From: Wyeomyia smithii
Taxonomy: Eukaryota > Arthropoda > Insecta > Diptera > Culicidae
Direction of reading: 5' to 3'
NCBI RefSeq assembly: GCF_029784165.1
Contig: NC_073694.1
Coordinates: forward strand, 23,322,506-23,386,505
Length of the DNA: 64,000 nt
Shown: positions 23,232-34,159 of the stretch, piece by piece
How positions within the stretch are numbered: the stretch's first letter is position 1
How the letters are laid out: the number at the start of each line of letters is the position of its first letter
The notes under the pieces: generated by a model
What the model saw: only the letters and a program-made list of their open reading frames with translations
Databases searched by the model: none
Told to the model about the DNA's origin: nothing
Made by a program: the position numbers and the translations under genes

Positions 23232-24470
23232 GGCGTCGTACACAAATTACGTAACGCTAAAAACCTACACGCTCATTATTTGTTACTCTAAAGTGAGTTA
23301 GATATGACCCATTTTTTAAAAAAGTGGAGGTACCCTAATTTGAGTACTTTTACGGTTACTCACTTCTGAGTAAGGGCGTCATACGTCAAAAACTGATTAG
23401 AATCTACTCTGTTTATGCAAACCAGGAATTAACGAAATTGAGTACAAGTTACCCAGTTTGCCAAAATTTGGAATAATGATGATTTCTGGTTTTTGTAAAT
23501 CTGACTCAATAAATAAAATAAATTCAGAACAATCAAAACAGATTTATTTTTCATCGAAACATTATAACAGTTTTAAATCATTCACGTGTCTTTATATAAT
23601 GCGGCAACCAACCGGTTCACAGTTGCCCGTGAACTGTGGCTCATGTTTTTGTACAGTACGCACACCAGAAAATCCGTCATCATCCGTCACCAAACACTGC
23701 GAAGGATTTAAATTGTATCGATTGCATGTATTAGGCACTGTACATCGATACAAATGTTTCCGTTCATTATCACGAATGAAAGCCTGACTTAAAACGGCAT
23801 CGCAGGACACACAACATGCGGTTGTTCATTTTGAAGAGATGTTTTTTATGTTTTCAAATCCTCTGCAATAATGATGTTGAGCTGAAATTGTTATGGAATA
23901 TTGTTACATGTTGTTTGTAATGTAATTGATTAGGAAATTATTGATTTGATGAAAGATCAAATACTTACTGCTAGCAAACGAATAAAAAGCGACACCAATT
24001 GTTCTTCGGAAACAGATAATATCGCTGTTGAAAACTTTTGACATATACATATACTCAGGGGTGAGTAAACATCATGGATAATAACTCAAAACTGAGTAAA
24101 CATGGTAATTATGAAAATTTGAGTAAATGTTACTCAATTTTCCAGTACCCGATAACTCACTTTTTGACATTTTGCATAAGAATACCAAACTGAGTAGATC
24201 CTAATCAAATTAGAGTTAAAATGAGGCAGCGTGTAGATTTCAGACCCCCTCTCCCCTATGTAACGATAAGTAACGTTCGATATGACTCCCCCTTAAAATT
24301 ACGTAACGCTGGACAACCTGTCTCTTCCCTCCAATTTTGCAATTTTGTGAAAACATCACAGTTACGTAACGATCTCAACTACCCTCCTCCCCCCTATGTA
24401 ACAATAAGTAACGCAAACTTAACCCCTCTCCCCCCCTCCTTCATGTGTTACGTAATTTGTGTACGACGCC
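23232..24470. mobile_element. Harbinger-like MITE carrying a second element
   Basis: GGCGTCGTACACAAATTACG at 23232 is repeated perfectly inverted, ending at 24470, with TAA on both sides (23229-23231, 24471-24473), the 3 bp target duplication expected of PIF/Harbinger. Near the right end the words CCCCTATGTAAC.ATAAGTAACG recur twice. The middle is occupied by another element (23268-24233). No transposase is encoded. Confidence 0.7.
23268..24233. mobile_element. TA-flanked element nested in the Harbinger-like MITE
   Basis: The ends CACGCTCATTATTTGTTACT and the inverted CACGCTGCCTCATTTTAACT form an imperfect terminal repeat. TA is present at both borders (23266-23267, 24234-24235). Subterminal regions hold many GAGTAA/TTACTC words. 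No transposase frame. Probably a Tc1/mariner-type MITE. Confidence 0.55.
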
Positions 24471-24759
24471 TAAAGCTCCTAGCAATCGGTTTGCATTGAA
24501 AATTGACAATGATCGTAGTAGTCATAGCAAACGCATAAATTGCATTTTTGTTTCGTTCGTGTGTAGGTACCTAGTCGCAGGTACACTTGTAGGATATTTA
24601 TGTTTTTCTGATGGTATTAGGATTTGAGAGCAGCTGTGCTGTTGTGATATCAGAAAGTAAGTTGTTTGCTTTATCAAATTGTATACTCAAAAATAATGAT
24701 ACATTTGTTTCTGGACAATCAGCGGATGTTAGGTGAAATGCAGTTCAAATAGAATTTTT

Positions 24760-26120
24760 TTTATCACTTGATTGCTTTTCATATTCTGATTCTCTTCTAT
24801 TTTGTCGTATTTTGTACATCCAATTACTGAAATTTTTATTTTTTTTGGTAATGTTGTTCGTTATTTTATTTTGACATACTCAACTCAAGCTTTTTTCTCT
24901 CTATTTTTCTAAGCTGGCCCCAATATTTAGTTTTATTTAGTTTTTTTTTTACCTGCTTTCATCTTCTCTTTTTCTGTTATCATGTTTTTTTCATCTTAAA
25001 TTTACTCCCCTTTTTTTCTCGTTCCTTTTTTTTCTTATATTTCTTCATTTTTGCTTTTATTTATCCTAATTTTTCCATAACATTTCCTTTTTTTTAAAAT
25101 TTTTTTCTCTTTTGTTTGTTTTTGTATTTTTTTTTTTTTTCAAATATCGAATCGTTTTGGATTTTTTAAATTTAATATATGTTCGTTACCTATCTGTTAT
25201 TTGCCCGAAATTTATTCATTTGATACAATTTTTCCTTTTTCTTTTTCTCTTACGTACTATGCACGATACTGGTTGTCTATTTCGTATATCGAAAGTGGGC
25301 AATGTGTGTAGTTTTTCGTGAAGGTGCGAAAAAGTTTTCCTCATCCAGACAGAACTCCAACCTACAATCTCCGACCACCCTCGTAAAAAAACTACATGCT
25401 TATCCGCTTTACAAAACTCAAAATGTAATCATAAGACGAAAATGAAATAAGTTCGTTAAGTAATTTCGTTACCTTTTGTTATTTTTTTTCCAATATCACA
25501 TGTTTTGTAGCTTCCATTAATCTCTTATTAAACATGCTTTTCATAATTTTTTTTTGTATATCATAACTCATACTGGCATTTTATTCCTGTTCATTCTCAT
25601 TTTTATTTTTATTTTTTTTTATTTTGCTTTTTCAATGACTCTTTTTAATTTTCGTTCTTCATTCTCTGTTCATTATTTGTTCGTTCATTGCGATTCACGT
25701 TTTAAAAAATAAATAAAAATTGGCAGAAAATCATCGGTTTGTCTTTACCGCAAGTAACAAACTATGCCGTTCTTCTGAGGGTTTTTTCCTACCATCACAA
25801 GAAACTTTGTCATGTGAAGTTGGAAGAAATGTCATTTAGTTTTTTTTTGTCCCTTTCATAATAAGGCTGATACAAATTTTAAAAAGTTTTTATGTCCACG
25901 GTTATCAAAGTTAGCTAAGGGGAGGGCAAAAAATAAATAACACTTAGAAGAAAAAAAAAGGAATAGCTTCCATACAAAATTGTGTGCAGGTTACGACGTT
26001 TGTAACTTGTATGCAAAAGTGTGTTTAAAAATACCACATTATTATTATTATTAATCATTTGACTTGTCTTTTGATGACACTTTCACTGTAACTGGACTTT
26101 TTTTTTTATTCTCGCTTATT
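24760..26120. repeat. T-rich strand-asymmetric block
   Basis: Mostly T with poly-T runs of 8-16 (for example 25124-25140), the same texture as 16080-17306. A short non-T-rich island lies at 25320-25440. The 69-codon frame at 25112-25321 is Phe-rich by composition. No gene. Confidence 0.5.
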
Positions 26121-26129
26121 TTCCGTCGG

Positions 26130-26455
26130 TCTATTTCCGCCACTGTTGTTGTGCCAATCACCGACGCCCGGAGAGGCGACTCCACCCAGGACCCTAACTC
26201 ACGACCCGTTGATTAACGGACCGGCGCCAACGGCTTTACTTCCTCATGCGATGGAAGGCGTGATCCCAGAGATTTTTCGCCTCAGAAAATCTCCCGGTGT
26301 CGGCTAGGATTGAATCTAGACCAGCTGAGTTGTTTGTGAGTGGATCACGCCACCTCACAACCATCGACACCTATGTCGGCGGTGGGATTCGAACCCAGGC
26401 GTCGAGCGTGGTTGGCGGAGACGTTACCAACCATGCTAGGCCCCCGATCTTGACT
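26130..26455 (-). mobile_element. tRNA-headed SINE, family 1
   Basis: Read on the minus strand, it starts at 26455 with GCCTAGCATGGTTGGTAACG (box A-like), followed by GGGTTCGAATCCCAC (box B, about 26395-26381), then a body shared with the plus-strand copy at 49345-49640 (GTCGATGGTTGTGAGGTGGC and on to CGGAGAGATTTT-type sequence). It ends near T/A-rich sequence at 26100-26130. An internal RNA polymerase III promoter is implied by boxes A and B. Confidence 0.75.
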
Positions 26456-26559
26456 TTAACTGGACTTGTTTGTTGCTAAATTAAGCATATACGCTGTCGA
26501 AAAGTCAATAATATTAACAAAACGGTATGAACTTTATTTTTCTTCCCCTTCAAATTTTC

Positions 26560-26752
26560 AACATTTTTGAAGGGAGGGGGGGGTGTGACATAAAATGAAA
26601 ATGATATTTGTATCGGCCCAAATGTTAGTGTCAGTAGTATACTGGCGCTAGCCTCGAAATTTTCCTGTTCATATAAACAGTTGGCTGCGAAGTCTGTGTA
26701 TAAATAAAACAGAAGGTCGAGTTCCGAATCGGAATGTAGCACCAAGGCTTTA
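26560..26752 (+). mobile_element. partial SINE, family 3 (tail portion)
   Basis: The minus strand of 26640-26750 matches 49720-49800 (TTGGTGCTACATTCCGATTC, then CAGACTTC.CAGCCAACTG). The tRNA-like head present at 49860-49925 is not found here. A truncated copy. Confidence 0.5.
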
Positions 26753-27040
26753 CTTTGCTTTTTTTCCCTCTATATAGACTCATCACTGCGACCAGAGACA
26801 TTTTGATCTATTGTTTTCTGTACTCCGCACTTCATATTATTGGCAGTATCACTATTGAAGTGAATGATACGCTTTTCATTTATATCTGTGCTTGTGTGTG
26901 AGAGTTTAACCTTTCATTTCAAGCTTACTGCTCCTACTATACCGAGCCTCTTTTCTATCCTACCAATATCGCCAAATTACAATTCCCTGAACTGAGGCTA
27001 CACCTAACGCTCCTCTGTGGCCAGGTTTATTCTACAATAA

Positions 27041-27296
27041 CAATATCGCACGCTTAGCCTTGGGGCTAACAGCGGTTTCGATCAACTAGACTAGTAGAGA
27101 GAATTTGTTATCGATATTGTTTTTGGCACATTTTGTATGTGTAGGATAAGTACAACGACACCGTGCCCCAGTGCTGAGTCGAGAAAATTTCCAGCTCGAA
27201 ATGATCCTCGACTCGATCGGGAATCGAACCCGATATCACAACTGTGTGGGAGAACTAGCCGACCGACATCGCTAACCACAGAGCCACGGGGACCAC
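27041..27296 (-). mobile_element. tRNA-headed SINE, family 2, first copy
   Basis: On the minus strand it begins GTGGTCCCCGTGGCTCTGTG and GGTTAGCGATGTC (box A), then GGGTTCGATTCCCGATC (box B), then a body ending GCGTGCGATATTGTT. The flanks AGGTTTATTCTA (left) and AGGTTTGTTCTA (right) are a 12 base target duplication with one mismatch, typical of L1/Jockey-type target-primed insertion. About 90% like the copy at 30153-30416. Confidence 0.8.
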
Positions 27297-27749
27297 GTTA
27301 GGTTTGTTCTAAGAGGGACTTATTATGTCAAGTGGAAGGAGTCTTATCGAAACCTCGTTCCTCGTGCCAATATCGCCAATTACAATTCCCTGTAGAAGTT
27401 AAATATTTCTGAAATCAGTTTTATTACAAGAAGGGCTCATTTTGTCAAGATGAAGGAGTCTTATCGAACCTTGTTCCTCCTACCAATACCGCGTCACAAT
27501 CACAATTCCTTATGTAGAAACATTAGAAAATATGTCAAGCCAAATTATCAACAAATTCCGACAAAAATCGTTGCAATCCTCAATTGCAACGATTAGCTCA
27601 CTTTATAGTCAGTAAGATAGTTTTAAGTTTATTTTAAGTTTCGTTTTATTCCTTTTTTTTCTCCTTGACAAGTAGGTTTAATAATTTTCCTACAATTACA
27701 TTAACTTAACTGCGAAAGCTAATAACATTCAATAATATAAAAAAAGCGT

Positions 27750-27753
<4 letters not shown>

Positions 27754-27792
<39 letters not shown>
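27754..27792. repeat. (TA)n microsatellite
   Basis: About 19 perfect TA units. Confidence 0.95.
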
Positions 27793-27795
<3 letters not shown>

Positions 27796-28129
27796 GTGTT
27801 GAAATGTCACCAGTTGTGGCAGAACACACAATATTAATTCTGAATAGATATTTATGTACTAAACAAATCATTACAAACTCCCTCCCCCCCTATTGAAAAA
27901 AATCATAATTCCCTGTAGAGGCACTCAATGCTCCACTTCTGGTCAGGTTTATTATAAGTAGGACTTATATTTTTCTCAAGAGGAAGTAGTCTAATAGAAA
28001 CCTCGTTCCTCCAGCCAATACCGCGTCATAATTACAATTTCCTGAAGAGAACTGTTATACGTTACTCAGACCAGTTTTATTATAAGAGGGACTTTTTTGT
28101 TAGGATGAAAGTCAGCAAGAGTACTATAG

Positions 28130-28290
28130 AATTCAGTTTAAAGGAAGGGTATGTAGTGGAGAGCCTGAGAATAAACCCATGTTAAAGCCCTTTTACAACC
28201 AAATGGCCTGATTCTACTAAGATTCGAACCCACGACCACTCGCTTATCAAAGCGGATTCTGTAACCTTGCGGCTACGAAGCTCCCTTTTT
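28130..28290 (-). mobile_element. tRNA-like SINE, family 4
   Basis: Minus strand: GGGAGCTTCGTAGCCGCAAG then GTTACAG (box A region), 25 bases on GTGGGTTCGAATCTTAGTAG (box B). The following AATCAGGCCATTTGGTTG and AAAGGGCTTTAACATGG are partly shared with 61500-61560. It is tRNA-like, but without a full cloverleaf I could confirm. Confidence 0.55.
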
Positions 28291-28349
28291 TATTTTGCTT
28301 TACAAATCTTCAAATCCAAAATGACCGGAAATACTCCTACAAGGTGGTA

Positions 28350-28930
28350 TTAGGTCTTTTTTGGCTGATTTTCAGATAGGAAGTTGTTACTTCGGGTTTC
28401 AAAATGGCATCTGGAGTGTTTAATAAAAGTTATTGAGATCGAAGCAGACATTTTTCAAAAATATCTGGCATCTCTGCCGCTATTAGCCCCCAGGCTAGCG
28501 TGCGGTATTGTTGTTTTGAGAGAAAGATACTACAAATACACTGAAAGTTTGAAAGTATATTCAATGACGAATCAAAAAACAGGTGGCAAATTTCAAGTTT
28601 GGTTGAAAAATTGCGTGGGAAAGTCTAAAAAATTAGATTTAAACTCAAATAAATCAACATGTTTTAGTGATATTGGTACAAATCTGTATATATTTTGAAA
28701 GCTCTGTTTATCTTCTTTCCAAAATTGCTAAAATATTGAAAATCTGTCCTGAAATGACTGAGTTAAAAAAAGTTGTATGCACTGAGGTCCAAAAAACCGT
28801 ATTTTGACCATAACATCAGATTTTGGGGGTGTTTGGAAAATTTCTAGTGTGAGCGAATCTCAACAAGACCTACAACCTACACAAGGTCTCTTCAGAAGTT
28901 CTTGCATTTTTTTATTTGTAGCACAGTGAA
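28350..28930. other. unassigned stretch
   Basis: 28447-28478 belongs to the dispersed ATCTGGCATCTCTG family also seen at 842-875. The rest shows no gene; the 104-codon frame at 28384-28698 has no recognisable domain. Confidence 0.3.
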
Positions 28931-29269
28931 TCCAGCTTTCCACGAGCGGTAATGGCGAACAGTGCACGCAGCTCATTTTAACGTTTTCTGTAGGTCAGAG
29001 GATTTTCAATCGCAGTAACGGAGTAGAAAATATAAAAACGTCGTAACGTAACCGGGCAACTTTAATAAACAATGGGCGTTTTGTTATTGAAATTTCATCG
29101 TGCGCATGCGCGGATCAAAATAAACAAAGGTGTTTTTTAAAGTTGCTATGCTATGTTGCAAAATTTATGTTTTTCACTCCGTTACTGCGATTGAAAATTC
29201 CTCGACCTACAGAAAACGTTGAAATGGGTTGCGTGCGCTGTCCGCCATTACCGCTCGTGGAAAGCTGGA
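28931..29269. mobile_element. 339 bp fold-back MITE with ~95 bp arms
   Basis: The left arm from TCCAGCTTTCCACGAGCGGT at 28931 to about 29028 is the reverse complement of 29171-29269, with few mismatches. A further weak pairing (CAACTTTAA / TTAAAGTTG) extends into the spacer. Non-coding. It sits beside the ITmD37E remnant that starts at about 29270. Confidence 0.8.
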
Positions 29270-30127
29270 AAGTTCAATCTACGGAAGCTCGCGTTTCAAA
29301 TCGATACAACGTTCGTTTGACCATCGACCGGAAAGAAAAAAGTGGCCAAAATGGATCTCTGTATAGTGTAAAGGATCACAAGCGGGTAGTTTAAGCTTTC
29401 AAGAGGAATCCGAACAGTTCAGTTAGAAATGTGGCTTAAAAACTGCATTTGAGTAAAACTTTCGTTCAAGATGCGAAAAAACGTGAAGGATTACACACGT
29501 ATAAAGTTCAGAAGGCGCCGAATCGCAATGAACGGCACAATACGGTGACTAAAATACGGAAGCTCTACCCCCCATGTTGACGAAACCACATTGACTCGTT
29601 ACGGATGACGAGACATTTGTAAAAGTAGACACCGGGAGTTTCCGGAGCTCCAGTACTTCAACGCTCATCATAAATTCGAAGTTCCTGAGGAAGATAGAAA
29701 GGTCATGTGGAAACCGGAGCACCCCGGTCGTGACAACCGGGGCGGACAATGGGCAGTATACTTGAAGCAATGCCTTCAAAAGCGTTTACTTCTAAGCTCA
29801 CACAATGGTCCTACAATTTCATGGCCGCTTTTAGCCTCGTGGCATTGCTCGAAAGATGTTTTGGAGTGCTACGAGACTAAGGGAGTCAATTTCGTACCGA
29901 AGCATCTCAATCCCCCGAACGCACCTGATCTGCGGCCAATTGAGAAATACTGGACCATCATGAAGCAGGTTCTTCGGAAACATCCTAAGGAAGTAAAGTC
30001 GAAGGAGGATATGAACAGAAAATGGATTTTCACACGAAAAACAGTGGGTCCAATCGTTGTACAAGACCTTATGAGCAGTGTTAAGAGGAAAGTTCGTGCA
30101 TTTAGATATGGAGATGAAAATGAATGA
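29270..30127 (+). pseudogene. ITmD37E transposase, copy C, broken
   Basis: The N-terminal part is readable in pieces (RNPNSSVRNVA, FVQDAKKREG, then TKIRKLYPPC). A first catalytic region RMTRHL..  (about 29600) is in a shifted frame. The best preserved part is the frame ending at 30127: WPLLASWHCSKDVLECYETK, then VNFVPKHLNPPNAPDLRPIEKYW and a basic tail. From the second catalytic position to the Glu is 37 residues, as in ITmD37E. The catalytic Asp is Leu here (CTT). Several stops and frame changes; terminal repeats not found. Dead copy. Confidence 0.75.
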
Positions 30128-30152
30128 AACATACAGTGGAAAAACTAAACAC

Positions 30153-30416
30153 AACAATATCGCACGCTCAGACTTGGGGCTAATAGCGGCCTCGATCAAC
30201 TAGATTAGTTGAGAGAATTCGTTATCGATTTTGTTTTCGCTTGAACATTTTGCATGTGTAGGATAAGTACAACGATACACCGTGCCCTAGTGCTGAGTCG
30301 AGAAAATTTCCAGCTCGAAAAGATCCTCGACTCGATCGGGAATCGAACCCGATATCACACAACCGTGTGGAAGAGCTAGCCGCCCGACATCGCTAACCAA
30401 AGAGCCACGGGGGCCA
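30153..30416 (-). mobile_element. tRNA-headed SINE, family 2, second copy
   Basis: Same architecture as 27041-27296: box A GGTTAGCGATGTCGGGCGG, box B GGGTTCGATTCCCGATC, and the same GCGTGCGATATTGTT end. It is flanked by GTGGAAAAACTAAACA and GTGAAAAAACTAAATA, a 16 base target duplication with two mismatches. Inserted just after ITmD37E copy C. Confidence 0.8.
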
Positions 30417-30429
30417 CACAAGTGAAAAA

Positions 30430-31025
30430 ACTAAATAACATCTTTTATTTCACTACCTGAAAGCTAGAGGGTAATTTGTTGGATGAGTGAAATTTACCAA
30501 TTTTTTTTATGCAATTTGATTCTTTACACCCTTTTGTTGAAATACCTGAAAATAAACAGTGATTAATATTTATTAATAATCGCGCACTAACGCCATACTT
30601 GTGAGGTTATCACAACAACACTGTTTTGATAAACAATTCTTTTTCCAGTCGTTCCACCAATATCAATAGAGCAGAATCAACTGTGGAAGAACAACCATGT
30701 TGTCAGTTAGATTCATTTGTTATGTTCTATTTAGTTGCGCAAGAAGTGCAACCAGTTTAGCAGATAGATAATTGTTAAGTAGTTTATATATCGCTATTCG
30801 ACTAAGTTCTATTATACTGACTATCGATAAGTAATAGAAATATATTTATCGATTTCCAAACAGTAATGAAGTGGTTTAACTTATTTACGGTAATTAGTGA
30901 TTAACTAATATACAAGTGGACAACGAAATTTAACACCTTCAGCACGCATCATGGCTGTCAAATTCTCCTTCAAATGCCAATTCAAATATTTACTGCCACT
31001 GTAAGACCACTGTGAGATATCCCGA
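30430..31025. other. unassigned AT-rich stretch
   Basis: No gene, RNA or repeat recognised. Confidence 0.3.
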
Positions 31026-31029
31026 ATGG

Positions 31030-31466
31030 AGATTATATACACTATATATATATAGACCTGCGGACTGAATCGCAGCGAGCCAAAACAACTGTCAAACGAG
31101 CGAGCCAAAATGAACATAATGGAAAATGTGTATCAAACAAATAACAACAATATAGAAAACCAGCGTTGCTAGGGTTGCTGCCTTCCACTTCGCAGGTCTA
31201 TATATCTCGCCAAACTTGTGAATAGGGCTCATGTGCCATATGTAAACAAGCCAAATTTTCTCGTTTTTTGATTAATACAAGCGAAATCTGCCCTTACCAA
31301 TGAGCTTTATTGATAAAAGAATTTACTCTTAATCAAACAATCTTATTTGTACGGGTAGATTAAGCTTGTATTTATTGAAAAACGTGAAATTGTGGCTTGT
31401 TTACATATGGCACATGGGCCCTTTTCACATGTTTGGCGAGATAGATAGTGTTTATAACGGAGATGT
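31030..31466. mobile_element. outer MITE interrupted by a second MITE
   Basis: 31206-31268 (CTCGCCAAACTTGTGAATAG onward) is inverted at 31378-31440, and the pairing continues outward past an inserted block: the left TTATATACACTATATATA (31033-31050) corresponds to the right TAGATAGTGTTTATAA. So the element's left arm was split at a TA. Non-coding. The outer borders are approximate. Confidence 0.6.
31055..31198. mobile_element. 144 bp MITE nested in the left arm of the outer MITE
   Basis: GACCTGCGGACTG at the left and CACTTCGCAGGTC at the right are inverted. TA flanks both ends (31053-31054, 31199-31200). Removing it restores the outer arm's pairing. Confidence 0.6.
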
Positions 31467-31469
31467 CAG

Positions 31470-32248
31470 GATTAGACTAAATGTCTTCCTCCTTTGCTCC
31501 TATTTACAGTTTTCTTGAAAGTTCATTACGCTGTTGATTTTAGCATCTTTAGAAGTTTAGCCAACTTTGATCAAGATTTGCACTGATTGTTCTTCCTTAA
31601 CATGTAAATAAAGCAATGTAAAACGGTGCCAGTTCCTTTCAACTAGAGGAGTGCTGGTGACGCACGAGGGGCGCTCAGATTAACTTAGTTAGACTTAAAA
31701 TTTCAGAATAACTTTATTTTTTTTTTTCTTCATCTATGAATAACTTTATTTGAGTGTTACCTTTTCGGTGCTTTAGGCGCTAGCTCAATCCTTTTTACAG
31801 AAAAAAATCATATCAATGTACCTGACAACCTCAACGCAGATTGTTTCGGCAAACATTTTGGAGCGAAAAAACAGTTCTATATGTTGCTTGTGACTGTAAC
31901 CATAAATTTTAATACAAGGTGAAAGTGTTCTACATCAAGATTATCTCTCGAAAGATCATTCTACTGGCTGGCACTGTCTTGAAGTAAAAAGATTGACAAG
32001 ACCGAATCTGTTCGAAACTTGTTAAAAAGTCACACTATTCAGACAACCGCTTTCGCACGGCTTTCATGCCTGCTGCGGAACGCCAACAAATAAAATCACG
32101 TACTAGTCTTACTGGTGAACTGACAAAAGGATGCACACAAAACTAACAAAAACCTTTTTTCCGTTGAAATTATGTTTGATGAATAAAAAATGGCGACTTT
32201 TCTCACATTCTAATATTCTGGGACAGCAACTGCATCTAAGCTAGCTAC
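31470..32248. other. unassigned stretch
   Basis: AT-rich with a poly-T run near 31720; no gene or repeat recognised. Confidence 0.3.
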
Positions 32249-32252
32249 GACT

Positions 32253-33569
32253 TGTTACTATTCACTCGCTTCTAGTTGCTTTTTACTTCCCAGCACCGGG
32301 TCGTTACTTTGGTCTCCTGTAGAAAATTCAATTGGGCGGACTTTCAACCCACCTATACCGTTGGTCACTGAGCGAAATTCACGGATTACACACTAATACT
32401 GAGCGGAAACAAGTCAAAAGGACTCACAATTAATTTAACAAAGAACAGCTTGAAAATTACGAGACCATACAATAGTTTTATTATAATTACTTTTCGCGGG
32501 AAGGAAAGGTTAGTAGGGATAATATTACTTGCGCATATCTTATTTTTCGCGATGAAACGTCCGTCGGGCACTCCGCTCGCTGGGGGTGTAGATGCTGATC
32601 GGGTGGCTGATTCGTTGCCTTAGAGATGCGGTGGATTATTCGGTCGGATCCGGTCTTCTGGCCAGCTGGGCGTTGTAGTATCGGACGCAGCGGCGTCGGT
32701 GGTCACCAGTGGGGCGTCACAAGCGTAGCACCGGCTTGTCGATCGCTGGATAATCGGCTGGCGGGTAACCCGGAGGGTGTCACTGTTGCACTCTGGATGG
32801 CTCCAACTGGCTTTAACTTGCCTTTCACCACGGCCGCGGTTTTCAACGACGCGCCAAAACTAAGCGTACAAAATGGCCTTCCAATTTGGCCACAAAAGGT
32901 CTCACTAAGGGCTTTATTCCGCCAAAACTTCGACACTGGTTCTTTAACGCGCGACTACACTCCTCCGGGTTATAATCAAAAATTCTCCCGCATATTTGCT
33001 ATCCGACCTTTTTATTTACAACCTGTCCGCTTTCCATCGTAGACCCTCCCTGCCGCGTAGCGCACCGCCCCGTTGTTTGTACCCGACGACTCGAAGCTTT
33101 TATAAACTTATCGTTTAGTTTGGTGCCAGGGTTTTATTTATCATTATTTGATTTTTTAGAACAATTTATTGATTTTACCTAATTTACGACTTGTTTTCTC
33201 TTAAATTTAAATTTTATATACATGCAAAATACAACAAAATAGTTTAAATAAATAATTCATATAAACAAACAATAGAAATAATTTATATACAAAAACTAAG
33301 CAAAATGGCACCAAACCGAGGCTATTAAACAAAAATTAACCAAAACTCAAACATAACATTGGAGTATGTAAATGCATAATTTTTGCTTAGACATTTACTG
33401 ACAATTATTCATACGTGTAAACAAACAACAGGCATCGTCAAACACAAATTGTGGACCTGGCACTGCGGTCTGCTGACACTAAAAAAAAATACAATATAAA
33501 TACGAGTAAAGATCAAGCTGGCTCAGCGACCAATGGATTTTATTGTGACCGTCAAAGAGTTTGGTCACA
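32253..33569 (-). repeat. 3' LTR (1317 bp)
   Basis: Starts TGTTACTATTCACTCGC on the plus strand and ends GTTTGGTCACA. Three differences from the other LTR were noticed (in the contexts GGAAAGG/GGATAGG, TTTGGTCT/TTTGATCT and GGCTTTAA/GGCTGTAA). A 138-codon frame (32626-33042) is present in both LTRs but has no recognisable domain. Confidence 0.92.
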
Positions 33570-33638
33570 ATTTTCCCGGAGTCGGATAAAAAAAAACTGA
33601 AGGTTTTTTTTTTCTTATTTTGAGTGTTAACTTCAGGT

Positions 33639-34143
33639 GCGACTACTGCTCTCTTAGAGTCAGGGCAATTTGTGGAATGATTTTTCATGACAATCAGAGG
33701 ATCTCTTTCCCACAAATTGTATGACGCTAAGACAGTGAGCCTGTCCACCATCCGTCACTGTCCGATGCGACTACTGCTCCCTCAGTATCAGTTCAATTCA
33801 TGAGATGATTTTTCATAGAAACCAGAGGAGCTCTTTCTCATGAATTGTGTGACACTAAGGCAGTGAGCCTGTCCACCTACCGTCAGATGCGACTACTTCT
33901 CTTTCAGTATCAGTTAAATCCGTGAGATGATTTGTCATGGAAACCAGAGGAACTCTTTCTCAAGGATTGTATGACACTGAAACAGTGAGCCTGCCCACCA
34001 TCTGGGACAGTCGGATGTGACTACTTCTACTCCAGTACCAGTACTCTTCGTTGAATGATTTGTCATGGTATTCAGAGGAACTCTTTTCAACGAATTGTAT
34101 GAGGCACTGAAGGAGTGAGCCTGGCCATCCTGCCCTACACTCC
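33639..34143 (-). repeat. four tandem ~125 bp units, each a branched hairpin
   Basis: Units start at 33639, 33767, 33889 and 34017, each with GCGACTACT or GTGACTACT. In each, an outer stem closes two small hairpins, ATGA-TTTT/TTTG-TCAT and AGAG-GAN-CTCT. Outer stems: unit 1 CAATTTGTGG with CCACAAATTG (33666-33675, 33710-33719); unit 2 CAATTCATGAGA with TCTCATGAATTG (33794-33805, 33836-33847); unit 3 AATCCGTGAGA with TCTCAAGGATT (one mismatch); unit 4 TTCGTTGAA with TTCAACGAA (34047-34055, 34086-34094). Stem sequences differ while pairing is kept. The array lies in the 3' non-coding part of the retrotransposon. Function unknown. Confidence 0.8.
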
Positions 34144-34159
34144 ATCCGAAATCTGTCAA

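Larger units (their letters stand above)
26763..28350. repeat. composite dispersed repeat with ~130 bp diverged units
   Basis: The unit CCTCGTTCCTCC.ACCAATACCGCGTCACAATTACAATTCCCTGTAG with GGTTTATTATAAGAGGGACT and AAGGAGTCTTATCGAAA recurs at about 26940, 27350, 27480, 27905 and 28010. The leading part (26783-26930: CACTGCGACCAGAGAC, TGTACTCCGCACTTC, CACTATTGAAGTGAATGA) is found again at 57556-57640 and 61245-61320. The tail (28145-28350) reappears at 61500-61660. No coding frame. It contains a SINE, a TA microsatellite and a tRNA-like SINE head. Confidence 0.55.

Noticed and set aside
27180..27296. Functional tRNA genes at the SINE heads (also 26381-26455, 28205-28285, 49860-49925)
   Set aside because: Box A and B are present, but a full set of cloverleaf stems is not, and each continues into a shared SINE body.
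26763..28350. CRISPR-like array
   Set aside because: Units are diverged, unequal in length and not separated by unique spacers; the host is eukaryotic.
32626..33042. 138-codon frame present in both LTR copies (also 40988-41404)
   Set aside because: Identical because the LTRs are identical; LTRs are normally non-coding and no domain is visible.
33639..34143. Hammerhead ribozyme in the tandem array
   Set aside because: GATGA and GAAAC words are present, but the CUGANGA...GAAA core is not in the right order on either strand.
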